A stretch of DNA of 28,586 bases from JBBQVS01 sp038211295 (GTDB taxonomy: Bacteria; Chloroflexota; Ktedonobacteria; Ktedonobacterales; Ktedonobacteraceae): the NCBI GenBank assembly GCA_038211295.1, contig JBBQVS010000051.1, forward strand, positions 1-28,586, in the 5' to 3' direction. Below are positions 5,384 to 13,023 of the stretch, in pieces. Numbering within the stretch: the stretch's first letter is position 1; every line of letters starts with the position of its first letter. Below the pieces are notes generated by a model, which saw nothing but the letters and a program-made list of their open reading frames with translations, did no database searches and had not been told where the DNA came from. The position numbers were made by a program, and so were the translations under genes.

Positions 5384-6952
5384 ATGGCAACACGCACAAT
5401 TCCAACTACCACAGAAGAGAAAGGCAGAGAAAAACGTACACGTTTTCGCGTCAGTTTCTATGACGTTTTGACGCTGCTAGTAGGGCTACTCTTCGCAGGC
5501 ATCGCGCTCTGGACGCGGCTCTATACCCTCGGCCTCCCATTTGACCGCGATGGCTACGACGAGGGTGTCTACTGGCAATCGCTCCGCTCTATGGGAAGTG
5601 GCTACCACCTCTATCAGCAAATATTTTATTCGCAACCTCCTTTTTTTCTGCTCTCACTTTACCCCACGTATATGCTTTTCGGGCAAACTCTCTGGTCGGC
5701 CCGTCTTGGTGTCGCGCTTCTCTCCCTACTCGGTCTGGTTGGAGCGTTTTTGCTGGGGTACACCCTGCGTGGACGGCTCGGCGGACTCGCGGCCCTGCTA
5801 CTACTCGTGCTTGATCCGCGCTATGTACAACAATCACAAACGCTACAAGCTGAAACGCCCTTTATCGCGTTCTCGCTTCTCTCCGTCGCAACCGCGTATC
5901 TCTGGTGGAAGCATCCCGATGGTAAGCGCGGTCTGGTATACGCCGCCCTTGCTGGCGCGACCCTCTCGTTCAGTATTCTGTGTAAACTGTTCGGCCTCGC
6001 GACGCTTGTACCCATTAGTCTACTTTTTCTTGCCCACCTGTACCGTATCTTGCGGCAGGAACAAGCAACGCGTCTGCTTGCCGCTCGCTCGCTCCTGCTC
6101 GGCGTCGCGGCCTTTCTGCTCGTGAGCATCGCGCTTCTTGTACCGTTCGCGTCCTCGTTTGAGCAGCTACTACAAGGCGTCATTTCTTTTCACACTGCCG
6201 CCAGTAGCGCATACGCCTCCACGAAGTCGGGAAATTTTCCTTTGATGAGACACGCGCTTCTTTCCCTGCTCGCGCTCGCGGCCCTATACGGCGCGACGGT
6301 GGCGTTATTGCGCCGCGACTGGCTTGTGCTACCGCTTATCGCATGGTTTGGCACAACCGCGCTTCTGCTATGGCAGCAGGTGCCGCTCTTCTCACATCAC
6401 CTTGTCGCGCTAAGCCCTCCGCTTGTCGCGCTCGCAATTATGAGTATTGACTCCTCCCCTCTAGCGTCTTTGCGGGCAAGCAAGCAGGCTCGCGCCCTTT
6501 TTTCCACCTACGTGACTGTGCTTGCTGTATTGCTGCTCGTACTCCTCACCTTTAATAATGCCGTCGCGCTTCAGCATTACTATCCCAATCAGGTGCAACA
6601 AAGTTCTGCCCTCCCTATCGCGGTTTGGGATGTCAATGTGGAGCGTGATGTGCAGCGCGTCACCGCGCCCAACCAGCTTGTCATTACCGACGCCCAGTTT
6701 CTGGTCGGGCTTGCGAACCGCGACACTGACCCGCTTCTGGTCGATACCTCGAATGTTCGCGTCAGCACGGGCTATCTTACGCCACAGATGCTGATTACCG
6801 AGGCGAGCAAACCGTCCGTCCACACGGTGCTATTTTACACGGGGCGTCTCTTGCGAATAAAAAATATTGCACTGTTCTATTCGTGGCTCAAACAGCATTT
6901 TCATCTTATACAAAAATACTATCAGGGCAAAGAGTTGTGGACTAAGATATAA
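5384..6952 (+). CDS. GT39/ArnT-like polytopic glycosyltransferase
   Basis: This 522-residue integral membrane protein has about ten hydrophobic helices and a soluble C-terminal part (about 420-522). The first extracytoplasmic loop carries an acidic motif (FDRDGYDEGVYWQSLR, near residue 52) and YSQPPFFLL (near 84). This is the pattern of dolichyl-phosphate-mannose or ArnT-type (GT39/GT83) transferases, which use polyprenyl-phosphate sugars on the outer face of the membrane. GDPRY-like LDPRYVQQSQTLQAE follows at about 142, as in this superfamily. The acceptor cannot be told: protein O-mannosylation, lipid or glycan are all possible. The start ATG has no strong ribosome binding site. A small membrane-protein gene follows 45 bases downstream. 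Confidence 0.8.
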   Translation: MATRTIPTTTEEKGREKRTRFRVSFYDVLTLLVGLLFAGIALWTRLYTLGLPFDRDGYDEGVYWQSLRSMGSGYHLYQQIFYSQPPFFLLSLYPTYMLFGQTLWSARLGVALLSLLGLVGAFLLGYTLRGRLGGLAALLLLVLDPRYVQQSQTLQAETPFIAFSLLSVATAYLWWKHPDGKRGLVYAALAGATLSFSILCKLFGLATLVPISLLFLAHLYRILRQEQATRLLAARSLLLGVAAFLLVSIALLVPFASSFEQLLQGVISFHTAASSAYASTKSGNFPLMRHALLSLLALAALYGATVALLRRDWLVLPLIAWFGTTALLLWQQVPLFSHHLVALSPPLVALAIMSIDSSPLASLRASKQARALFSTYVTVLAVLLLVLLTFNNAVALQHYYPNQVQQSSALPIAVWDVNVERDVQRVTAPNQLVITDAQFLVGLANRDTDPLLVDTSNVRVSTGYLTPQMLITEASKPSVHTVLFYTGRLLRIKNIALFYSWLKQHFHLIQKYYQGKELWTKI

Positions 6953-6971
6953 TAGGGGAACAATGAAAGTA

Positions 6972-6980
6972 TGATATAAC
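6972..6980 (+). promoter_or_regulatory. Extended -10 before the 36-residue membrane protein
   Basis: TGA-TATAAC is an extended -10 ending 17 bases before ATG 6998. The ribosome binding site TTGGAG (6985-6990) lies between them, so the leader would be very short. Confidence 0.35.
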
Positions 6981-6997
6981 ACTTTTGGAGAATTGCA

Positions 6998-7108
6998 ATG
7001 CAAAAGAAAAAGAGAACATTTAGCACCATGGAGATTATTCTTGTTGGGACACTTGTCGGTTCGCTCATTCTCTCGTTTATTCAAGCGCGTCAGGACGAGA
7101 AGAAGTAA
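6998..7108 (+). CDS. Small single-pass membrane protein (36 aa)
   Basis: A short frame encodes MQKKKRTFSTMEIILVGTLV followed by GSLILSFIQARQDEKK. It has a basic N-terminus, one hydrophobic helix (about residues 11-28) and a charged C-terminus. It is supported by a ribosome binding site, TTGGAG, seven bases before the ATG and by a possible extended -10 at 6972-6980. A long perfect hairpin starts six bases after the stop codon, as at other gene ends in this window. The topology is probably N-in by the positive-inside rule. Function is unknown. It could assist the upstream glycosyltransferase, with which it may also be co-transcribed. Confidence 0.6.
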   Translation: MQKKKRTFSTMEIILVGTLVGSLILSFIQARQDEKK

Positions 7109-7113
7109 ATAGG

Positions 7114-7169
7114 CAAAAGCAGGTACGCATGGACAATCCGTTCGGGTTGTCCATGCGTACCTGCTTTTG
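7114..7169. terminator. Perfect 23-bp inverted repeat between convergent genes
   Basis: Bases 7114-7136 pair perfectly with 7147-7169, and the stem can extend inward by a few pairs (CCG/CGG). It lies six bases after the stop codon of the 36-residue protein and six bases before the stop codon of the leftward GT4 gene, so it probably ends transcription from both sides. There is no long T-run beyond the four Ts inside the stem. Confidence 0.6.
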
Positions 7170-7174
7170 GAATT

Positions 7175-8335
7175 CTAGGCCGCGACCAGTGGACTTGTCG
7201 CCTCTACCACTTCTTTATAGCCGCGTACAAGCTGTTCCATTGCCTCGTACCATGAGCGGCGTTGGGCTTCCAGTAGCGCGGCATTGCTCATCTCCGCGCG
7301 TTGCTGCGGATTTTGAATAAGCCGCTCTAGCCGTGCGCGGTAGCCTGTAGTCTGCTCATCTTCTGTCAAGCGACGATCATCGAGAAGCAGACCGGTACGC
7401 TCATGTTCGACGAGATCACACACGCCTTCCGCGACGAGTCCCACAACGGGTAGCCCGGACGCCATCGCTTCCAGCACCACCTGCCCGAAGGTTTCGGTGC
7501 GCGAGGGGAACGCGAACACATCGGCAGAAGCGAAGGCGGTGGCAAGCTCGGTGCCCGCGAGATAGCCCGTGAAGGTAACAGGCAGGCCCGCCAACTCTTG
7601 CTGCATCTCAAGCGATGCCGGCCCCTCGCCCACAACGACAAGGTGACAGGTGCGATGGTTCATGCCACGATATGCTTGCACCAGTAGCCGCAGATTTTTC
7701 TCCCACGAGACACGCCCAACGTAGAGCAGGGCTGTTTTGTGCTCCCCATCGGGGCCAAGCCACGCGCGACGTAGTGCCAAGCTACGGCGGGTCGGCGTAA
7801 AAATGCTGGTTTCGACGCCCCGAGGCCAGATACGCAGATGTTCAAAACCCTCTAAACGCAGCATCGCGGCGGTAGAGGGCGAGGGGCAGAAGGTCATCGA
7901 GCATTGATTATGTACGAATCGGTTATAGGACCACATGGGGCGTGTCAGCAGGGAAAAGCCGAAATGCTCGCAGTAGGCCGCGAGATTGGTATGGTAGGAT
8001 GAAACAAGGGGAACATTGAAGAAACGCGCCGCCGCTAGGCCCGTCGCGCCAAGAATAACCGGATCAACGAGGTGAATAATATCGGGTTGGAACTCGCCGA
8101 GCCGTCGCATGAAGAGCGGACGGAAAAAATTGAACTTCAATTCGGGGTAGAACGGAAAGGGTAGCCCGGCCGTCCCAACAATCTCCGCTCCTGCGTACTC
8201 TTCCATGCCGCTATCAGGGCCAAGCAGCATCGCCGAATGTCCGGTGAGTTGCAGATGTTCCAGCAGTTTTGCCAGTGTACGTGTCACACCGTCGAGCTTA
8301 GGGAGAAAGTTTTCAGTAATAATAGCTACGCGCAT
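7175..8335 (-). CDS. GT4 family glycosyltransferase
   Basis: This 386-residue retaining GT-B glycosyltransferase has an N-terminal Rossmann acceptor domain (MRVAIITENFLPKLDGVTRT) and a C-terminal donor domain. The donor domain shows YVGRVSWEKNL (near 228), VVVGEGP (near 252) and the EX7E nucleotide-sugar motif in SRTETFGQVVLEAMASGLPV (near 300). The start and DGVTRT loop resemble mannosyl- or glucosyltransferases acting on lipids such as phosphatidylinositol or diacylglycerol (PimB/MgtA-like). The exact acceptor is not determined. It is cytosolic or membrane-associated, and transcribed leftward as a single gene. Its stop lies next to the shared hairpin at 7114-7169. Confidence 0.85.
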   Translation of the reverse strand: MRVAIITENFLPKLDGVTRTLAKLLEHLQLTGHSAMLLGPDSGMEEYAGAEIVGTAGLPFPFYPELKFNFFRPLFMRRLGEFQPDIIHLVDPVILGATGLAAARFFNVPLVSSYHTNLAAYCEHFGFSLLTRPMWSYNRFVHNQCSMTFCPSPSTAAMLRLEGFEHLRIWPRGVETSIFTPTRRSLALRRAWLGPDGEHKTALLYVGRVSWEKNLRLLVQAYRGMNHRTCHLVVVGEGPASLEMQQELAGLPVTFTGYLAGTELATAFASADVFAFPSRTETFGQVVLEAMASGLPVVGLVAEGVCDLVEHERTGLLLDDRRLTEDEQTTGYRARLERLIQNPQQRAEMSNAALLEAQRRSWYEAMEQLVRGYKEVVEATSPLVAA

Positions 8336-8502
8336 AATAAGCCTTTATTTCTCTCATCCATAGAGGACATTCTTTACAATACGCCTCATACTGAGAGTAG
8401 CACGCACGGATTAAGAGAGGCTTAGAGTTATGTAAAGCACCTGCTAAGTGAAGGTTAAATATTTCTACGTTGCTCGATATGGCTAGAGATTCGCGGCTAT
8501 TC

Positions 8503-8531
8503 TGGACTCTATAATGCAATGATGGTATACT
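8503..8531 (+). promoter_or_regulatory. Promoter of the Ser/Thr kinase gene
   Basis: TGGACT (8503-8508) and TATACT (8526-8531) are spaced by 17 bases, with TGG before the -10 (extended -10). A leader of about 57 bases precedes the TTG start at 8594, which has GAGGTGG as ribosome binding site. Confidence 0.55.
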
Positions 8532-8593
8532 AGCGACTGACATACTATACTTCTTTGCTATGGCATACTACCCCGGTTGTTTGAGGTGGAACG

Positions 8594-9571
8594 TTGAATC
8601 AATTCGGAGACAAACCTATTGCAGGCAGGTATGAGATACGCGAACATATCGCAACAGGTGGTATGGCAAGCGTGTTCAAGACCTGGGATAACCGCGTGGA
8701 GCGCATTGTGGCAATCAAAGTATTGCGCTCTCTGGACAAGAACGACACGCGAGCCGTCGAACGCTTCCGCCGCGAAGCACGCGCGGCAGCGGCCCTTGCC
8801 CATCCAAATGCCGTCACAATCTATGATTTTGTGGAAGAGGCAGGTCAATACTTTCTTGTGATGGAGTATATTCCCGGCCCCACGCTCAAGCAACTGGTGG
8901 GGCAACGTCGCCAGTTACAGGCGCGTGAAGCAATCGAGATCGCGGTGCAAGTCTGCTCCGTCTTGCAGGTCGCCCACGCTCGCGGCTTCATTCACCGTGA
9001 TATTAAGCCGCAGAATATTATGCTTGTCCTTGGTGGCCCATCAGGGGCGGTTATTGATCGCGGCGTACTGGTGAAACTTACCGATTTCGGCATCGTGCGT
9101 GTCGCGGAAGATGCAGGCTTGACCAATAGCGGCATCGTGCTGGGAACCGCCGACTACCTCTCGCCGGAACAGGCACGCGGCGAAACGCTGACCGCCTCGT
9201 CCGATCTCTACTCGTTAGGTGTGGTGATGTTTGAAATGCTGGCAGGACAACCACCCTTTGTCGGCCCCACCGCTGTTTCCATCGCGATGCAGCACGCGTC
9301 AACCAACCCGCCACCCATACGCAAATATAATCCCGCCGTTCCACCAATTCTTGAGCAGCTTGTGCTACGCGCTCTGGAGAAAGAGACCGAAGACCGTTTC
9401 AATTCTGCCGCAGAGATGCAACAGGCGTTGCGTACCTGTGCGCGTGAACTTACACGCGGCAACCAGATGGCCCAACCCGCGTCAACGGCCCAACCATATT
9501 CACGCTATTCTCTGGGGACAGATGGTAAAGGCCCACAACCGCCAACAGGACGCCGCTCGTACTCATCGTAA
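8594..9571 (+). CDS. Cytosolic Ser/Thr protein kinase, catalytically complete
   Basis: This 325-residue Hanks-type kinase has all key residues: glycine loop IATGGMASVF (19-28), lysine K42 in VAIKVL, helix-C Glu E61, catalytic HRDIKPQN (134-141) and DFG (164-166). SPEQ replaces APE, as in many bacterial kinases. The kinase domain ends near residue 275. The remaining ~50 residues are a polar tail without a membrane helix or PASTA repeats, so it should be soluble. It starts with TTG, supported by GAGGTGG eight bases upstream. It is followed by ridA and dnaA on the same strand with short gaps, so it may lead that operon. It is the only intact kinase here, and a possible source of phosphothreonine for the FHA domain encoded at 15061. 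Confidence 0.92.
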   Translation: MNQFGDKPIAGRYEIREHIATGGMASVFKTWDNRVERIVAIKVLRSLDKNDTRAVERFRREARAAAALAHPNAVTIYDFVEEAGQYFLVMEYIPGPTLKQLVGQRRQLQAREAIEIAVQVCSVLQVAHARGFIHRDIKPQNIMLVLGGPSGAVIDRGVLVKLTDFGIVRVAEDAGLTNSGIVLGTADYLSPEQARGETLTASSDLYSLGVVMFEMLAGQPPFVGPTAVSIAMQHASTNPPPIRKYNPAVPPILEQLVLRALEKETEDRFNSAAEMQQALRTCARELTRGNQMAQPASTAQPYSRYSLGTDGKGPQPPTGRRSYSS

Positions 9572-9597
9572 AGCGGCTCTTCTATAGTTACGAGAAA

Positions 9598-9615
9598 GGA
9601 GCCTCGCATGGCTCC
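9598..9615 (+). promoter_or_regulatory. Hairpin over the ridA start site
   Basis: GGAGCC (9598-9603) and GGCTCC (9610-9615) form a perfect 6-bp stem with a 6-base loop. The ribosome binding site lies in the left arm and most of the ATG (9608-9610) in the loop. It could lower initiation at this start and favour the internal ATG at 9647. Confidence 0.35.
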
Positions 9616-10060
9616 CCTGCTCAAGGGGGTTTATGCGAAAAGCTTTATGCAACACAACGAGACAGCAGCAATCACAGCGATCAACACGCCGCAGGCACCC
9701 GCAGCTATCGGGCCATACAATCAGGCGATTCGTACCGGAAATTTTGTGTACACCTCTGGTCAAGTAGCCCTTGACCCGCAGAATGGACAACTTGTCGGCA
9801 CGGATGTACAGGCACAAACGCATCAGGTCTTTCGCAATCTTCAGGCAGTTCTCGCGAGCGCAGGGTCTTCTCTGCAACACGTTGTGAAGACGACGGTCTT
9901 TCTCACAACAATGGACGACTTTCAAGCTATGAACGCCATCTACGCGGAATATTTTTTAGAGACAAAGCCGGCGCGTTCAACTATCGCGGTGGTCGAACTC
10001 CCCAAAAAAGCACTTGTTGAGATTGAGTGCGTCGCTATTGTTGCTCCCAACGCTCGTTAA
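9608..10060 (+). CDS. ridA: RidA family reactive-intermediate (enamine/imine) deaminase
   Basis: This 150-residue protein is a RidA/YjgF/UK114 member. It has AIGPYNQAI near residue 34, YTSGQVALDP near 49, and KPARSTIAVVELPKKALVEI near 119, which includes the conserved Arg that binds the substrate carboxylate. The family hydrolyses reactive 2-aminoacrylate and similar enamines made by PLP enzymes, as homotrimers in the cytosol. It is about 20 residues longer than the usual family length because of the N-terminus. ATG 9608 has a strong ribosome binding site (AAAGGAG), but an internal ATG at 9647 (residue 14) would give the usual length. It lies between a kinase gene and dnaA, 14 to 17 bases before the latter. 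Confidence 0.9.
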   Translation: MAPLLKGVYAKSFMQHNETAAITAINTPQAPAAIGPYNQAIRTGNFVYTSGQVALDPQNGQLVGTDVQAQTHQVFRNLQAVLASAGSSLQHVVKTTVFLTTMDDFQAMNAIYAEYFLETKPARSTIAVVELPKKALVEIECVAIVAPNAR

Positions 10061-10077
10061 GTGAGGGAGGAACAGTG

Positions 10078-11619
10078 GTGAACACTACTACCATCTGGCA
10101 AGATACACTCGAACGTCTGGAAAAAACACCGATTGACGCCGCCTCGAAAGCATGGTTGCAGGACGCGCAACTCTCAACTATGCAGAACGCGACAACCGAC
10201 GACATGGACGCCGACTCGCAGGAGCCGGGGGCGTACTTTGTACTGCAAGTGCCAAGTGACCTCGCGCGCGACGTTATCAACACACGTTGGCGGCGTTCCC
10301 TCGAAGATATTCTCATGGATGTCACGGGACAACATGTCACAATTATGACCGTGACAGTTGCACAACAGGCGCAACAGGCACTGCAAGAGGAAGCACGACA
10401 GCATGAGCAGGAGTTCAGAACCGACGCGTTTGAAAATGGGGCGTCAGCAGAAAACTATCAGCAGAGCAACTACGCCTACTATGACGCGAAGCCGAGTGCT
10501 GCGACACCGCTAGCACAACCGGAACTACGCTACACGCGAACACACTCAACTGGCTCGCTAGAAGAGTGGGACAACGAGCAACGCGCCAACATGCTCATGA
10601 ATAACCGTTTGAACTCACGCTATACCTTCGACGCCTTTATCGTGGGCAATAGCAACCGTCTAGCGCACGCGGCCTCACTTGCCGTGGCCGAGGCACCAGG
10701 AGATTCGTACAATCCGCTCTTTTTGTATGGCGGCGTCGGTCTGGGCAAAACGCACCTCTTGCACGCGATTGGTCATCAGGGCGTGCATACAGGTCTGGCG
10801 GTACTCTATGTTTCTTCGGAGCAGTTTACCAACGAGATTGTCAACGCTATTCGCTATCGTACCACCGAAGAGTTCCGAGCGAAATACCGCTCCGTCGATA
10901 TTCTGCTGGTCGATGATATTCAGTTCATCGCGGGCAAAGAGTCTACGGAAGAAGAGTTCTTTCACACCTTCAATAGTCTGCACGAGATGAGCAAGCAGAT
11001 TGTGATTTGCAGTGATCGCCCTCCAAAGGCGATTCTCAGTTTGGAAGAGCGGCTCCGTTCACGCTTCGAGTGGGGGCTTATCGCGGACATTCAACCGCCG
11101 GACCTGGAAACGCGTATGGCGATTTTGCGTGTCAAAGCCGACCTTCTGCGCTACCGTGTGCCAGATGATATCATCGCGTATATCGCGGGCCGTGTCCAGA
11201 CAAACATTCGTGAACTCGAAGGATGCCTGAACCGTCTGATGGCATATCAGCAGTTGCACCGTATCGAGCTGACAATGGAGGTCGCACGCACCGCGATGTC
11301 GTCGTTGGGCAATGATGCCCGTGAGTCGCGCCTCACAAGTAAGCAAATCGCGGAAGCAGTCGCGGACTACTACCACGTCTCGCTCGACGCGATGTGCGGC
11401 AAGCAGCGCGATAAACATATTGTGACGCCGCGCCAGATCGCCATGTACCTCATTCGGCAGGAAACGCAGGCATCCCTACTGGAAATCGGGCAACTCTTCG
11501 GTGGTCGCGACCATAGCACAGTATTGCACTCGTGTGAAAAAATCGAGCGCGACGCGAACATCAACCCTACCCTCCGCCGCGAAATTATCGCTATCCGTGA
11601 ACAACTGCTACGCGAATAA
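10078..11619 (+). CDS. dnaA: Chromosomal replication initiator DnaA
   Basis: This protein has about 513 residues with all four DnaA domains. Domain I begins TTIWQDTLERLEK. A polar linker rich in Gln, Glu and Ala follows. Domain III, an AAA+ ATPase, has Walker A GGVGLGKTHLLHAIG (near 218), Walker B ILLVDDIQFIAG and sensor/arginine region CSDRPPKAILSLEERLRSRF. Domain IV carries the DnaA-box signature GGRDHSTVLHS. The start is chosen at GTG 10078 (or GTG 10075) because of GGGAGG just upstream; a longer frame from 10027 would overlap ridA. It binds DnaA boxes and opens oriC. Unusually it sits downstream of a kinase and ridA and upstream of a phosphatase, with no dnaN, recF, gyrB or rpmH nearby and no cluster of DnaA boxes. 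Confidence 0.95.
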   Translation: MNTTTIWQDTLERLEKTPIDAASKAWLQDAQLSTMQNATTDDMDADSQEPGAYFVLQVPSDLARDVINTRWRRSLEDILMDVTGQHVTIMTVTVAQQAQQALQEEARQHEQEFRTDAFENGASAENYQQSNYAYYDAKPSAATPLAQPELRYTRTHSTGSLEEWDNEQRANMLMNNRLNSRYTFDAFIVGNSNRLAHAASLAVAEAPGDSYNPLFLYGGVGLGKTHLLHAIGHQGVHTGLAVLYVSSEQFTNEIVNAIRYRTTEEFRAKYRSVDILLVDDIQFIAGKESTEEEFFHTFNSLHEMSKQIVICSDRPPKAILSLEERLRSRFEWGLIADIQPPDLETRMAILRVKADLLRYRVPDDIIAYIAGRVQTNIRELEGCLNRLMAYQQLHRIELTMEVARTAMSSLGNDARESRLTSKQIAEAVADYYHVSLDAMCGKQRDKHIVTPRQIAMYLIRQETQASLLEIGQLFGGRDHSTVLHSCEKIERDANINPTLRREIIAIREQLLRE

Positions 11620-11649
11620 GCGTAGTAAAAGCAACAAAAAGGGTACACA

Positions 11650-12483
11650 ATGGCATCCTCATTACCAGCATTCACAACCTTTCTTATCGATCTGGACGGT
11701 GTTATCTACCGGGCGGACAACCTTTTGGCGGGGGCGAAAGAGTTTATAGCATGGCTCGATAGCACGCACAAAAAGTATCTTTTTCTCACAAATAACTCGT
11801 TTGCTACAGAGGCGCAGGTCATCGCGAAGCTCGCGCGACTCGGCATTACAACCGACGCCACGCATGTGCTTGGCGCGGCTCAGGCGGCGGTGAAGAATAT
11901 CGCGCGTCGCTTTCCCAATGGCACAGTCTACGTTGTCGGCGAGCCGCCCCTGTTGGAGATCGTCAGGGCATACGACTTGCACGTCTTCGACACTACACGG
12001 ATCGCGACGCTACCGGCAGACCCGACTCGACCCGTGAGTCGCATAGCCGATGCAGTGCTTGTGGGCCTTGACCGCGAGTTTACCTATAAGAAGCTTACGG
12101 GTGCTGTTACGGCTATTCGCGCGGGTGCCGCCTTCGTTGCTATCAACCGCGACCCCCTGCTCCCCATCGATGGCGATGTTATCCCCGGTTGTGGGGCGAT
12201 GGTTGGCGCGATTGAGGCCGCCAGTAGCACGCACCCGGAGGTTATCGGCAAGCCAGAGCCAACACTGTTACAGGAGGCGATGCGAATGCTCGGCAGCTAT
12301 CCCGCCGAAACTCTCATGATTGGCGATGGTCTCGACACCGACATCGCTGGTGGACTCGCCGCGCACACTCACACTCTACTCGTTCTTTCCGGCAAAGATA
12401 GTCGCGCAGACATAGAGAAGTCGCCATTCACCGCCGAATACGTCTACGAAGGTATAGCAGACGTACTCAAAGACGTGCAATAA
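11650..12483 (+). CDS. HAD-IIA family phosphatase (NagD/AraL-like)
   Basis: This 277-residue HAD hydrolase has the nucleophile motif LIDLDGVIYR (D14, D16), motif II LTNNS (near 49), the motif III lysine in GKPEPTLL (near 199) and the Mg-binding motif MIGDGLDTDIAGG (near 222). A C2 cap sits between motifs II and III, as in the IIA subfamily (NagD, AraL, p-nitrophenylphosphatase, phosphoglycolate phosphatase). Substrates are likely small sugar or nucleotide phosphates, and the true one cannot be deduced. It begins 30 bases after dnaA on the same strand, probably in the same transcript. The next gene is convergent. Confidence 0.9.
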   Translation: MASSLPAFTTFLIDLDGVIYRADNLLAGAKEFIAWLDSTHKKYLFLTNNSFATEAQVIAKLARLGITTDATHVLGAAQAAVKNIARRFPNGTVYVVGEPPLLEIVRAYDLHVFDTTRIATLPADPTRPVSRIADAVLVGLDREFTYKKLTGAVTAIRAGAAFVAINRDPLLPIDGDVIPGCGAMVGAIEAASSTHPEVIGKPEPTLLQEAMRMLGSYPAETLMIGDGLDTDIAGGLAAHTHTLLVLSGKDSRADIEKSPFTAEYVYEGIADVLKDVQ

Positions 12484-12523
12484 CTAACAGCAAGAGGCCA
12501 AAGACAGGGGCGAGCCGCAAAAC

Positions 12524-12964
12524 CTATTTTTGAAGGGTATCGGGTGGGCGGTCTACAATTGCGACGGTGCAGCGCGAGACACAGATGAGTTTGTCGTTCT
12601 CGTCCGTTATTTTGATATCCCACACATGCGTAGTACGCCCAAGCGTAATGGGAATCGCAACACCCGTGAGCATTCCTTCACGCTTGGGGCGGAGATGGTT
12701 GGCGTTGATCTCAAGACCAAACGCCATTTGCCTGTTCGCGTCGATGTTCAACACACTGCCCAGCGATGCGAGCGACTCCGCCAGCACCACAGAGACGCCC
12801 CCGTGTAGATAACCAACCTGTTGCCGATGGTTGGGGCCTATCGGCATCGTCGCCACAACGCGCGCTTTCTCCGCCGTCACCAGCGTGATGTCCAGCACGT
12901 CCCAGACAGAACCCGCGCGGGTACTATTGAGGTTCGCGATTAACTCTTCTTGTGAATACTCCAC
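12524..12964 (-). CDS. PaaI/MenI-like hotdog acyl-CoA thioesterase
   Basis: This 146-residue hotdog-fold protein contains the motif YLHGGVSVVLAESLASLGS (52-70). In it, His54-Gly-Gly and the acid E63 match the active site of YdiI/MenI-type thioesterases. The final strand region HVWDIKITDENDKLICVSRC is typical. Such enzymes hydrolyse aryl- or short-chain acyl-CoA; MenI releases 1,4-dihydroxy-2-naphthoate in menaquinone synthesis, which is possible but not proven here. The start is GTG at 12964, preceded by GAAGAG. It lies downstream of the pseudokinase-Rieske gene on the same strand with a 59-base gap, so the two may be co-transcribed. If it is MenI, it would link to quinone-based electron transfer. 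Confidence 0.85.
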   Translation of the reverse strand: MEYSQEELIANLNSTRAGSVWDVLDITLVTAEKARVVATMPIGPNHRQQVGYLHGGVSVVLAESLASLGSVLNIDANRQMAFGLEINANHLRPKREGMLTGVAIPITLGRTTHVWDIKITDENDKLICVSRCTVAIVDRPPDTLQK

Positions 12965-13023
12965 AGCTTCTCTTCTCTTTCAGCTTGGTTGGCGCACATA
13001 CAGGTAGAGAGCCGTGTTGTTCT

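Noticed and set aside
10027..10077. Longer N-terminus of DnaA
   Set aside because: It would overlap the end of ridA and lacks a ribosome binding site; GTG 10078 (or 10075) follows GGGAGG.
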